Shown here one piece after another: positions 22,116-34,450 of a DNA stretch of 64,000 nucleotides; position 1 is the first letter of the stretch, and every line of letters begins with the position of its first letter. A model generated the notes under the pieces. That model was not told the DNA's origin. It did no database searches and was given only the letters and a program-made list of their open reading frames with translations. A program made the translations under genes and the position numbers. Origin of the DNA: Plasmopara viticola (taxonomy: Eukaryota > Oomycota > Peronosporomycetes > Peronosporales > Peronosporaceae); the NCBI GenBank assembly GCA_001695595.3, contig MBPM02000051.1:124001-188000 (forward strand). The letters are read 5' to 3'.

Positions 22116-22405
22116 GTTTCTGGTAGGAGAAGGTATGCTCACGACCAACGGATCACTGCACTGTTTCAACACTGAAGTTTAACGCGTTGAACAGACACCA
22201 ACCATCAGCGATCGAAAAAACTTGCAGCTGCGATATAACACATTATATCTCCTAGGGTATCAGATTATAAGAGCTAGTTTTGGTCTTTCAAGAAATAATT
22301 TTTGATGTGTATTTGCATTTTTAAAGATCTGGAAGATGTTGTTTACGGTAGTTCTGGCTATAACACGGTGACTCCAAATTTTTATCAAGCGTACGTGAGG
22401 CAGAC
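22116..22405. promoter_or_regulatory. Divergent promoter region, SNU13 and TOM70-like genes
   Basis: This 290 bp spacer between two outward-facing start codons must hold both promoters. It includes the A+T-rich run tataacacattatatct near 22231. No confirmed initiator or factor site was identified. Confidence 0.5.
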
Positions 22406-24184
22406 ATGGACCAGCGCGCGGTATTGCAGCTCGCGGTGCTAGCGTCGTTGGCTACGATAAGTGTTTTTGTGGCCTTTAGCCAGTATCGTAAGCGACACCA
22501 TCAAAAGCATATTAAAAATGTGGAGCGGCCGCAAGTTGCGGGTGCCGCTCCTAAAACGCAGGTGACACAGCTTCAATCGCAGCAAAAAGTTCCGGTCCCG
22601 CACAATGCTGACGTCAAATCGACGACCATTACGAACATCGGTGAGGATGAGGCGATGCTAGCTACTAAAAAGTACAAAGACGGTGAATACGATGGAGCCG
22701 TACAGCTCTATTCAGTTGCTATCTCTAAGTGCGAGCAGCAACAGCCGCTGGATGTTCGCAACCTTAAGGTCATGTATTCTAACCGTGCCGCAGCCTACGA
22801 GAAGCTACTGGACTACGACAATGTTGTGAAAGACTGCACGAAAGCTTTGCAGCTCGACAAGCGCCATCCTAAATCCTATCTACGTCGCGCGAAGGCTAGA
22901 GCTAGTACTGGTGACCTGGGTGGCTCGCTGGTTGATTACGTTTGTGTGTTGGTAATTTCCGAGGAAAAGCAAGAACGGGTGGATGAGGATTTAGCTCAGG
23001 AGATAAGTCGCATACACAGCGAAATAACTGCAAAAGAAATCAAGGATGCCCAGCAAAACAAGCAGAACCCCATGCGTTATCTGCCCGACCAGTTCTTCGT
23101 CACGTCCTACTTTTCGTCGTTCCATCCAAGTGACGATGAGAACGGCATCGTAGCTGAAAAGTCGTCTAAAGAATACACGATTGAGCTAGAGTCAATACCG
23201 GCTGGAAGTGATACTTGTCACCAGCGTGGCTTGCTCCTGACAAAGCGTGGTCTGGCGTTAAAGAAGGAGAAAGATTACGATATGGCTGCTAAGGACCTAG
23301 AAGCTGCATGTAAGCTCGTACGGTCCGAGGACGAGGCCTACTACTCTGCTCAAATTGAAAACGGTACCTATCACCACCTGCGTGGCGAGTTTGAATATGC
23401 TCGAAAGGCATTCGAAGAGGCTCTTGCTGTGAAGCCTCACTCTATATTTGCTAAGATCCGTATGGGGGGCCTCTGCTTTGACCAAAAGGATTTGGAAAAG
23501 GCACTAAAATGGTTTGACGAAGCAATATCGGAGAAGTCGGAGTGCTCAACAGCGTACTTTCACCGAGGACAACTCCACTCGATTGATTTGTCGCCCGATG
23601 GAACCAGCAACGAGTCGTCCATGACAGCAGCGCTGAATGATTTGGAGAAGTGCATTAGCATTGCACCCGACTTCTCCATGGCATACATTCAGTTGGGCGT
23701 TACTCATGCGCGCAACGGAAACTTTCAGGGCGCTGTGGATTACCTTACGACGGCAGCGCGCATCACACCTGAAGTACCAGAGATATACAACTACCTTGGG
23801 GAGACGTACATGCAAATGTTGCAGGTCCCTGGTAGCAGTGTGGACTTGAGCATCGTGGAGGAAATGTTTGATAAGGCGATTGAGCTCGATCCGTCCTACC
23901 CAATGGCTTACATTAATCAGGGTAATTTGCTTGTACAGAAAGGTACAGAGTACGGCCGCCAGGCACTTGCGCTGTTCGAGAAGGCAGTGGAAATGTGCCC
24001 GCGCTCCAAATTTGCGCATTGCCATCTGGCTCAGGTGTACATGGCAATGCAAGAGTACTCACGTGCCATTGAGCAGATTGACAAGGCCGTGGCTTTTGCT
24101 TTCAGCAAGGACGAATTAAATGAGCTTTTCGCCATTCGTGTGACGGCCGAAACGCACCAGCAGGCTGCAGAGCTGCTTCACTGA
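22406..24184 (+). CDS. TOM70-like mitochondrial import receptor, TPR protein
   Basis: This is a single-exon gene of 592 residues, close to the usual TOM70 length. An N-terminal membrane anchor (about residues 7-26, LQLAVLASLATISVFVAFSQ) is followed by basic residues (YRKRHHQK) and a flexible linker, the arrangement of an outer-membrane protein facing the cytosol. A TPR clamp (about 83-200: KKYKDGEYDGAVQLYSVAI, YSNRAAAYEKLLDYD, KALQLDKRHPKSYLRRAKA) is the type that binds Hsp70/Hsp90 tails. A longer C-terminal TPR array (about 270-590) follows, which in TOM70 binds preproteins. The frame is clean and codon use is normal. Other anchored TPR proteins are possible, but the order of parts and the length favour TOM70. 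Confidence 0.88.
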   Translation: MDQRAVLQLAVLASLATISVFVAFSQYRKRHHQKHIKNVERPQVAGAAPKTQVTQLQSQQKVPVPHNADVKSTTITNIGEDEAMLATKKYKDGEYDGAVQLYSVAISKCEQQQPLDVRNLKVMYSNRAAAYEKLLDYDNVVKDCTKALQLDKRHPKSYLRRAKARASTGDLGGSLVDYVCVLVISEEKQERVDEDLAQEISRIHSEITAKEIKDAQQNKQNPMRYLPDQFFVTSYFSSFHPSDDENGIVAEKSSKEYTIELESIPAGSDTCHQRGLLLTKRGLALKKEKDYDMAAKDLEAACKLVRSEDEAYYSAQIENGTYHHLRGEFEYARKAFEEALAVKPHSIFAKIRMGGLCFDQKDLEKALKWFDEAISEKSECSTAYFHRGQLHSIDLSPDGTSNESSMTAALNDLEKCISIAPDFSMAYIQLGVTHARNGNFQGAVDYLTTAARITPEVPEIYNYLGETYMQMLQVPGSSVDLSIVEEMFDKAIELDPSYPMAYINQGNLLVQKGTEYGRQALALFEKAVEMCPRSKFAHCHLAQVYMAMQEYSRAIEQIDKAVAFAFSKDELNELFAIRVTAETHQQAAELLH

Positions 24185-26790
24185 AGCAGAAACACTAGTA
24201 CAAGATCAGTACAGTTGTCGCAACGCTTAATTAATTAAGTGTTTTTTGATCGGTAACGAAAAAATTAACAAGCTTTTGTTTCAACTAATAAAGTTTTTTT
24301 TTTTCAATCCACAATTATATTGCGCATCGGAAGGTCATTTGAAATGAAAAGCTATGATCGTGACTTAGTAGTGCGACCACCTGAACGAAGAACAAATCTT
24401 GATCTCCAAAAGTATTATGGCAGCAAAATCATCATTGCGGTTGCATCCAGCAAAATTGCTATGCCGTTATTGAAGGTAATTCGTACAACGCACGAGATCT
24501 CACTTAAGCTCTATCACCAAATAATTTGCACTTGACACTCGTTTGGGGCTGTTCTTCGTTCGCAATAGGGCATGTTTAGACAACAACAAAGAAATTGTGT
24601 CTGATTTTAGGCAGATACTTTTCAGTTGTTGTACATCCATACATCCATTAATTCGTCGTGTATGTGAGCGAGCACCGTGCGTGTGCATAGTATAAGCATT
24701 GCATAGAAGTTTTTTGTATTTGGAAAATGTAATTTTTTTCTTTATGGTAATATGTTTTTACTTGAAAACTTGTCGCTTAAACGCGACGTTAATAAGCTTT
24801 CAAATGAAAAGTTAGATGAAACACTCACGCAGAGGACAATACTGAGAGCGAAGACGATCTATACGAGGTAGCGGAGGTGGCTCTCGTATAATTGATCTTA
24901 TGTACGCGGATATCAAAAACTTCGATCTCGCGACGATTTATCACTTTACGAGGTGCACCACGGTGTGCCGCATTAACGATGCTGAAGGGCATATATTAAA
25001 TCAGCAATCTCACAATTAACGTCGATTGATGTAAAGCAATCGTCGTCACCAGCAGGTTTGTCTACGTTGTTGCAAAAATACATATGTATTGGCATTATCC
25101 ATATGATTTTGTGGCTGTATAGTTTTAGATAAAAAAAAACAAGGTCCGGATGTCACATGATTACTGGAAGTTAAAAGACCTCATTAAAGAATGACAGGCA
25201 ATGGCTGAGAGCCACTGGTTAAGTCGTAGCAAGACTAGATCCCGTAAGAGCTTTTTTTTAATAGTCCTTCTCAATTTGTTTTGAGCAACCTGCACTCCCC
25301 ATTCGCCGACTTCGCCCCGCTCGCCACCCAAAATTTGTTCAGCAAGCCACCTTGAAAACAGCTTTCTCAGCGACCGCGTTACATAGTACTTGTCGTAATA
25401 AGTTTAAAGTTTTAGGCAACAAGGCTCATAGCCACGTAATGGGAAGCAAATTATCCTTTACTTCATGGTACGAGCTATATCGTGGAAAGTTTTAGATTAC
25501 AAAGAGTAGACTTTCCAACACGAACTTGACATTCGATTGTTGGTTGGTTTGGTTGCACGCTAGTGCTGTACAAACATTTGAGTCTCCTTCAGTTGGTCCG
25601 TGGCTAAGTGGCTTTGCATCTTGGGGAACCCTTCCTCACTGCTGAAAACAAGAAGAATAGCCATCCACTTGACTTTGCTTGATCTACATTGATTACTAAT
25701 GAGCTGGTTCATTTAGCTTCATTTTGTGAAAAATAGAGGGACTCGTGAGCCTGCAACCTCATTTATAGGCACCACTGAGCCCTGAAGAGACATAACAAGG
25801 TGCTTGACAAGCTTCGAAAGGACTTATGGCTAATAACAGCAAGACAGCCGAAGCTTGTCCAACTCACCCGAGGCAAAAATCAAATCAGGTGTTAGAAACG
25901 TAATGCGCAACATCTCTGAAATCATATCCAGCAAACCTAAGTCCTTTTAGAAGGTTCATTAGATCGCTCTATCCATTTGTACAAGAGCGTAGACTGTAAA
26001 ACAAATCATTATTTTGTTCAGCTTCGCTTTCAATCTTGGGGTTTTATTAGGTTCGCAAAAAGCGCTAAGAAGTTCAGCAAGTATGGCCTAACTAAGTAAC
26101 TGTACGGCTGAGCGCTCACCTCTAAGCACAGGGCCTCGTCAGCAGAGCGGTAAGCGCCCTCGATGACAGTGAAACTTTACGGCCAACGTCGTGCTCGAGA
26201 TCACGAGCGCCGACGTGGCAATATGCGGCGAGTATCAATGAACAAGTAGATTCAACTGCTCAGGCTAATACATCTTCTTCTGCAGCGACAAGACAAGAAA
26301 CACTACCCCACAGCCACTATTGCTGTATTTCTCTCGGCAACAACTGAAATATCAAGCCCATGCAAGCTTAGAAGCAAGGCCAAATGCAATAGGCTGACGA
26401 GCGCTCTTTTTCCACGCTGCATCGAGAGGCGAGTAAGGAAATAGAATCTTCTAGGATATGAAGAAAGTTTTGGCAAAGACAATAAAGTATGGATCTTTAC
26501 AGCGAAATAATAATACGCCGTTAAGCGCCACTTGATGATAACAGAGTCATAGGACTTTATGACGCTTATCTCGAATAATTTAGACAAGTCTGTGCTAAAT
26601 TGGTATTGTGCCTTTATAGTCGACTGCAAGCACATAAACATGCACAAGCCATGGGCACAGCATAAAACTCAATTGCGCACACGCTTCAGGCCTAAAAACT
26701 ACTCAAAAGTTTGCAACAAAGTTTTAGTATATGATGTATCAAACTGAAGTGGCAATTAGTGAACTGGAAAAACGGGTTTTCTTTCAAATA
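24185..26790. other. Gene desert
   Basis: A+T-rich, with many stops in all frames. No recognisable gene, RNA gene or intact element was seen. Confidence 0.5.
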
Positions 26791-29620
26791 GATCACGGGA
26801 AGAAACCGCGAGAAAGATCAAGACAGAAAGTCCGAGTAACCACCAGGAGGCAATTGAAATCGCCAGCTTTGAATTTTCCCGCTACTTGGTAGACCAGATA
26901 GTGCAACGGCCAAGTCGTTCAAGATGGTGCCATTAAATCGAGCTATCGTGTGGGCAAGTCACGAGCTCGGATGCTACATTGTAAGGTGAAGAAGAAGAAC
27001 AAGATCGACGACTGGACTAAATCGACAACATGCAACAATTTTGGCGATGTCAGCCTCATGTCTCTATAGTGTGTCACTCCTAAACGTAAGGAAGCAATTT
27101 CTTTATTATTATTGACGGTGCACTGTATGCTATTTTCTTAGACAGAAGCTCAAGCTTTTAAAGACGTGGGTCAAGAGAGACCCGTCACTGCTTTATCGGC
27201 CGCAAATGTATTTTGAACGGTGTATCCGAAAACTTGGCGAAGCGGCTTGAGCTCGGTGAGATGATGCAAGTCGATCTTGATTACGATCAGATTGTCTTCC
27301 ACTCCCGACAAACTGTGCACATATATTTGCAGGACCTCGTTTCTCTTCAACATCAGAAACGCTCCAAGTCGTGCCAATTTCTGAAAATATCGATGTAGTC
27401 ATCGGCAGGATGTGGCTTCGTGAACAAAATCGAGATATTAGCTGGTATGACACCTCGCATTTAGATGAAGCACCACGCGGCAATTGCATCCACCCGGATG
27501 GGCTGCTGGACGACGCAAGGCTCGCATAAATTAAAGCCGCGAGATGTTTGATAATATCGGCAACAAGGCCGCCATGGTTGTGTTTAACCAGTTTCTGAGA
27601 ATGTCAAGTCACAACATAGACATTGAAGTCATCTCTTTCAAAAAACGCAAAACTTTGAGAAGGCTGAGCGATTCAAATATAAAATACGGGAATCACTTAA
27701 GAACAATCCGGCGTACACAAGTATGCACACACAGTTATCCGCACAAATCTTTCTAGCTAGACACCTCCAGTACTAGAAGAAATTGAGCACGTCCGTTTAA
27801 GTATTCAATCACTTCTGTGAGACCTAGTGGAAGCTTGGATACATCTAACCACCTTTTGCAGATATTTGCAGATAGTATTTCGAGATTTTAAAGATGTGGT
27901 GAGAATTTGCTTTGACGACATCTACGTGCTCACGCAAGGAAACAATGTTGCAGATCACGTATAAACTTTAGGCCGTGCACTTAAACGGTGTGAAGAACAG
28001 CAGCTTTACATCAAGTTGCCAAGTGCCAGTATTGAATGGATGAGATCCATACCTAGGAGACTTGGTCGGACAAAAAGGTGTTCGGGTGCGACAAACTAAA
28101 CTTCATCATAGAATGGTTAGTGCCCAAGACAAAGAGGTAAATGTAGTGCACTTCACTACAGTCTTTGTATCAAGGTTCTGCAAGGACTTTGCGCAATTTC
28201 CAGGACCACTTCACGACAATATTAAGAGAGAATGTCCTCGAGAAGCGATCGAAATCTCGGACATTCAACAGCGCTACTTCGGCGAGCCCAAGCGTCGTTT
28301 AACGCTCTTCCTGTTTTTAGTCCTCTGCATTCTCAAAACCATTTGGTATCTAGCCTTAAATGCAATCGAAGAAGTCTTGCTTCAAAAGAAGGGAGAGCCA
28401 GTGTATCATATTGCAATCAGGATGTCTTGATTCAGAAGAAGGGAGAGCAAGAGTATACCATTGCTCTTACTGGACAGAAAACATGCCAGCCAGGCTGATT
28501 TACTTTGTTCGTGAGCAAGAGCTCTTTGCAGTGACGCATGCGCTAAAAGTGTGTCGTGTTCATCTTCTCATTTGATCTTTAAGATAGAAACGGATTGCAG
28601 AGAAGTGAGAGCAGAAGAATTCAGATTGCAGAGTAGCTTGACATTCCAATGAGCTTGCTATATTTCAGCTTTTGTTCAAGTGGATTCTCGGTGAAACTGA
28701 AATCGTGGCTTATGCATTGTCAAGCAATTTGGAATTCAAGAGTAAAGTAGCCCGAGCTAGCTTCAAGATTTACCGAAATCAGCTTAGAGTCGCGAGATTG
28801 TGGCGACATTCAGAACGAGCAAGGTTTCGGTAGCCCGAATTTCAAAGACAATGATTTCGTGGAATAGCGGCTTACAGGGAATCATCGAGAAGGTGATAAA
28901 TGGAGAAGATGTGCCATTACAGGATGGTATTTTGTATCATTAAACAGGCGAAGACGAGACTCCGCGACTGGATATTCCCGACGACAAAGATCTAAAAATT
29001 GCTCTAGCTGTGAAAAGCACGATTTTGTTTCGGCAGGCCGCTTAGGACTGGACGAAATTTATCTAGTCTTGAGTCAAAACTACTACTGGTCGAAAATGAC
29101 GCATCACTTTCCGCGCTGTCAACACTTGCAAAATGTGCCAGCGCAACAAGGCTAGGCAGACGAAGCCACCCAAAATATTTAAGATTCTGGATGTTTCTTG
29201 AGGCAAAAAGATATACTTCATCGTGTCTTGCCAGAGACCAAAGTAGTTCAAAGATGTTATGGTGATTGCTAATCGCCGAGTAAAAATAAATGTTTATCGC
29301 TACGAAGACCACAGGATACTGCAAAAAGCGCAAACTTCTTCATAAAGGAAGAGAGAAAGGGCCATGACATGCCAACGACCATTGTGTCCGACCCGGGACA
29401 TCAAGCTCACATGTGGGATAGGCAAGCAACATTGTCTGCTTTTAAAACGCGACACAATTTGGGATTGGCTCATAAGCCACAAACGGATGGGTATTCAGGA
29501 AGAGCAGACCCTTCTTTTTACTGTGAAGCGCTTTCAATTCAGCACAAAATGGTTGGAATAGCTTTCTGCTTTTGGTTGAGATAACCTTTAGTCGGAATAG
29601 TTCAATTAGATGGCAAAATG
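26790..29620 (+). pseudogene. Decayed Ty3/gypsy retrotransposon gag-pol
   Basis: Fragments appear in the order expected for Ty3/gypsy but in shifting frames with stops. A gag-like stretch (ESPSNHQEAIEIASFEFSRY) lies near 26850. A protease tail (DVVIGRMWLREQNRDISW) lies near 27392. Reverse transcriptase is at about 27880-28230: QIFRDFKDVVRICFDDIYVL near 27880-27930, RALKRCEEQQLYIKL near 27975, TVFVSRFCKDFAQF near 28160. An RNase H-like piece (YFVREQELFAVTHALKVCRV) lies near 28500. An integrase zinc-finger remnant (YWSKMTHHFPRCQHLQNV) lies near 29085, and integrase core pieces are near 29369 (MPTTIVSD) and 29460 (HKPQTDG). No frame is long enough for function and no flanking LTR pair was resolved. 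It is an old dead copy. Confidence 0.75.
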
Positions 29621-32600
29621 GCCGTTATCATGGCGGTGACGACGATTACGTCAGATGACCTCACTTTGAGCAGGTGCATATTTTGGAAGAAAGATTCACT
29701 TTTAAATCCCCAATAGAGGTCGATGAATCCCGAAATCTGGTTTAAATTCACCACGGGATTAAATTTGGGTTTCTTCTTGATAACACTAAGCGACCAACTT
29801 TAGTGCCGGAGACTTCCGTTCTACATCGCCATTAGCCAACATGACCTTATTGACCTTTTGATAACGCAGGGGGTCCTTGCGATACGGCTTCAACAGTAGA
29901 GTGTGGAGCACTAGATGCAGCTTTGATTCTCTCGAATGATAGAGCTCCCGCAGTCTTTCATAAGAATGTGCCAAGATATCTTAGTGCGACTGAGTAAACC
30001 CTTCGTGATGGACGGCCAAATTGTCGCCGTCCAAAAGCCATGTATTGCCAACCTCAAAGTCTCGGACTAGTGTAAACTTGTTGTGATAGTTTTTTATACG
30101 TTATTGTGCTTCGCTTATTTAGTCCTGTGCAATCGTGATTGAAGTCTCTGGACAAACAAAAAATTTCTGCTGTGTTTTTTTCAACTTTTAAATATTATTA
30201 TGATACCACGCTACATCGTCCGGCATATAAGGAAAATATCGCAGACTCATTTCGATCGGTGATATTACCATTGACTCAAATCTGAATGTTTAGAGCGAAA
30301 ACTTTGCTTGGAGCACATACACAAGTGTTGCTGTCTGTCTTTCCATTGACCTAACGGATTAAAAGCCCGAATATCGCACAGTGCCTTCAGCGTCATTATT
30401 TCTGGGGAAACCGATTTCGCAAACCGTCGGTGTGCCCAATAGAGGCATACAAGTGGTCGCAAAAACGTTTAGGCGGCAGCTAATAACAACGACGTTTACG
30501 CTTAGTAGCTGCGCGATTTTTTTTTTTTTGTGGTATTCCGCTTTCTATTAATATCGAAGCTTAGCGCTGTTGTTGGCTCTCAGCCTTTTGTCACTCAAGC
30601 GTAATCCGTCTCTAACTGCCGCTTTAGCACACTGTGGCACGTGTAGCTGTCTAATATAATGGCTTTGTAGTGACTTGTTATGCTTGAATTACTCGCGCCT
30701 TTGTGAGCAAGAATGAATGTTGGGAACGAAATAACACAGATTCACTGCAATTATGGCTCAAGTTATAGTATGTACAAGCAAGCCGTATGTGAGAATGAGT
30801 AAACAATATGTAAGAAGTTAAGCGAGTGATCCAACGAGAGGGAAATTTGCACGAGAAGAAGCAAAGGAAAGAGATGCGAACAGTCGGTGGAACCATGTAT
30901 TGAATACTTGAGAGGGCTTTTTGCAAGAAGAGCCAAAGACAGAGTTATTTATATATGTGAATTTTTGTTAGCTTGTTAGAGAGGTGAGCTACATCTATTA
31001 TTCTCGCTCCCGGTCGCCTAAGTTCATAGATTTAAGTGTTGCGTAGGATTCGATCGACAGGCTAGGTATATGTGATTTACGCTCTGAAAGGATTTTTCAA
31101 CTCCATATACAAATACTTCAACAGGTAAAAGTATTTATATAACTTTCCGCCAGGTAAAGCGTAAGATGACACAGAGTCTTGTAAACAAGATCGACTGCGA
31201 AGTGGGTGGGTAGATTGCACATAAATCCGAAATTTAACTTCACTTAACCTCAGACTAAATTCTACTATGTTTTTGTAGGCTTTTGTTAAATTTAAGAGCC
31301 AAAATTACACCGTTGTGGCTGACGCAGCGACAGTAGTGGCATGACTTCAAGTGGTCAGCAAAAAAGAAGCGAATAATTAATCAATCGTGACTATGAAAGA
31401 GCGGTTGCTACATTGTTAGAATCCCTTCTGTGCCTTAAAATTACTCACGCTAGTAATTTTTGTGCAAATAGAGTATCACAATCATTGGTAGAGACTACGA
31501 AATGATCCAGATGACTCTCATTGGAAGGTCAGGGGACAGACATTTACTGCTGATACAGATACAAAGGACAGAAGGCGTATAACAACAGACGGTAATATTG
31601 TAAGAAATACACCAGTGGATAAATTATATCAGAGTATTAATCGGTCGAGGAATGCCTTGCCGTGAGGCTGCAGCTTACAATACTGTTCATGGGCGTCATT
31701 TGTTTTAATAGTAATTCGTGATTGTTTATGTATTGTCACAAGCACTGTGCGCAGACTACAGAAAGATTTTCAACAATTATTTAATAATCCCCGTCTTTAG
31801 GAAGTTGGTGTGTGAAACAAATGCGATTCAAAGGCGAATGTAACGTTGGTATTTTAGTACCACATATAGTTCTATATGCGCTACAATCATCTGTGCGAAT
31901 TGAAAAGGATTATGCCCAGTTTGGTGCTCTAAAAATTCTTCTAGGCCTCAAATCAAATTTCTAGTACTACTTAAATTTTACCCAGACCGGGTGCAGGCCA
32001 CTGTTGTCAAAATATTTAAACAAAACTCGATACGATGCTCAAAGCACACGCACAACCACCACTACGTAAAAATGCTTTTTCTTCATTAAAGCTTTTCACA
32101 TATAGGACACGTGGAAAGTGGCCTATAAAGAGATCTCGTGGCGTTCTAAGCAGCTGAGGATACTGCTTGGCGCCATGGTCTGTAACGGCCTGATAACGCC
32201 AATTGTAAGGTCCTCGCCGAATTGATTGTCCAAATAGTTAGTGGACTTCTTACAAGGCCGTTGCTAGCGTGGGCTCATGGTGTTGAGTCAGTCACATAGC
32301 CCGAGTTAGTGATTTGGTCCACTGGCGCAAATGAGAAGTGTTTTTGAAGTTGTCATTCTTACTATCTTTTCACTGGTCCAAATATCGATGATGTTTTAAG
32401 CAAGGGCTCTATTGGTCTGGTTTTGTTCCGTGGAAAGTCTGATATCTTTCGGGCTGGAAATTGTGATGAGGTCTTTTGCAGCATTGTCACTAAATTTAGT
32501 CGACATTGCTGTCTTTAGTGGGCAAAGCTGCTTCTGGAGCACAGTCGGCGCACCTGGCCATATACATCGCTTGAAAGCAAAAAAATCTGTAGCCATACTG

Positions 32601-33680
32601 GACAAGGAAAAGTGATAAGCAGACGGTCCTCAACGCGACAGAGTGTGGGGCCTTTAAAGCCGTCCTTGTCTAAACGGATCTCACGGGAGCAAATTTTCGA
32701 AGGCTCACCGGTCACGTCGCAGACGCAATTTTATGAAAGGTGTAACCTTTGATGTAGCCTTTGCTATAGAAACAGGCTTCAACAAAGAAGCAGTATTTGG
32801 GAAGAGCTCCATTGAAAGCTTAAGTATCCTCGTGTGAGATGGCTTGGTCATCGATGAATGACCAGACCGAGCCGGAGCCTTCTTTGCTACCTTCTAATTT
32901 ACACAATGACCCGACAGCTCTTTTATTTACCGGAAGTTTAAAACAGCATGAATATACTAGTATTTGTGTGCCGCCTAAGCAAAGATGGTGCTATTGTAAG
33001 CGAGACTTAATGGTCATGTGATCCATAGGCTTTGCAGTCGATTTCCACCACCACGCGTCACTCAGCGCGAAATTTTCAAAGCTCGCCGAAAACTTGCTCT
33101 TCGCCGTAGTAGCCTTACGTCTCGACGGCCTAACGATTACAGTCTAAATGAGCTCGATCTCTCAGTGAGTATGGGAACTATTTCGCTGTTTGACAATCCA
33201 AAGTTGTCTTTCCTATAAGATTGATTGATTAAGGCCCCAATAATACATTAAAGCTCGTAGAAAGTTCGCAGCTCTACAAATGGTAACGCATCGTAGGACC
33301 CCATACGCTAAATGTTAAGTGTTTCGACATCCCCCATAAAATGTCGCCTGTGTATGTTGCCGCATGTTTTTCCAAAATCGTGATGGATTTAATAGAACGA
33401 CGTTCAAAAAATTAAAACAGCCGAGCTCAATCTTTTGAGCGGGAGGCACTTAATTTCCAACAACATTTTATCCTCTTTACTTAAACATTATAAGTTCCCC
33501 TTCCATATTTCCCCGAGAGTATTCTGGCCGGATGCAATCGTATTCTTTGCTTTGCTGACTTTGTTCAGCCGACTTTTCGCTAAAGCTATCGTGCTACTAA
33601 AGGTGATGGAGGTCGAGGATGACTTAGCCCATTAAAACAAAAGACGTAAGGTCCGCAAATGAACTGAAATCCTATCTAAA
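29621..33680. other. Gene desert
   Basis: No recognisable gene. The 29786-29974 minus-strand ORF (HSYERLRELYHSRES) may be more retroelement debris. ORFs around 32396-32715 on both strands match nothing I know. Confidence 0.45.
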
Positions 33681-34450
33681 TGTGAAGTTAATTGTACGTA
33701 CACATAGTGTCGCCAAGGTACACGTATACGCAGTGTGACTTAGGCGAACTGTTGTATTTTTCATCCAAACATCCTCTGTGGATGATCTGGTGCTGACAGC
33801 AATAAGCGGTTTTGACCAGCGTCTGCAAGAACGTGAAGGTGATTGGTGGGTCCTTATTGGACACCATTTCGTCCGCGAAACAGTAGAATTATCCACAAAA
33901 AACCTTGCTTACCGTTCCCCAGTTAGACTAATGAGAGACCTTGTTAGATGCTTCATTTTGCTAAAGCAGCACACGAACATTTCTAAAGCCGTGTTGCCAT
34001 TAGTCCTTGAGAAGATGAAGACAAAGTCAAGGCTTCTGAAGTTGGAATAGCCCGCCGATACTGGCAGGCTTTGCAAAGAAGCTATTGTGTGAGATATTAA
34101 TCGATATTCTTGGCGTGTCTCACAGATCCTCATCTATCTCATTATTTAGTTGTACACGCGAGACCGCCAATGTGTGATGTTAAGAGAAAAAATTGTTTAT
34201 ATCGGCTTAAATGACGGCTTATTCAAGACTATGTGCATTTAGAAGTGTACCGTGCCTAAGGTTTTTGCTGTTCAAATAAACAACTTGCACTAGATCTGCC
34301 TGGTCAAGACTTTATTAGAGCAGACCGTCTGCCAATTCATAGCAATGCGATTGTGATCGGATTTGAGGGATTAGCCACTCGACTTAATATGCCTGCAGTG
34401 AGGAGTGACTACAGGGGCTCTTAATTAGTATTTATTATGTACGTCTGGTG
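33681..34450 (+). mobile_element. LTR-retroelement 3' remnant, copy A
   Basis: An internal 3' segment includes gtgctgacagcaataagcgg near 33788. It is followed at 34171 by a putative LTR start (tgtgtgatg) preceded by ttgtacacgcgagaccgccaa. The segment near 34313-34350 (gcagaccgtctgccaattca, then tagcaatgcgattg) aligns by eye with the copies near 51720 and 59430. Confidence 0.5.

Noticed and set aside
22116..22172. Upstream in-frame ATG of SNU13
   Set aside because: Using 22115 gives the conserved N-terminus and exactly the usual 128 residues.
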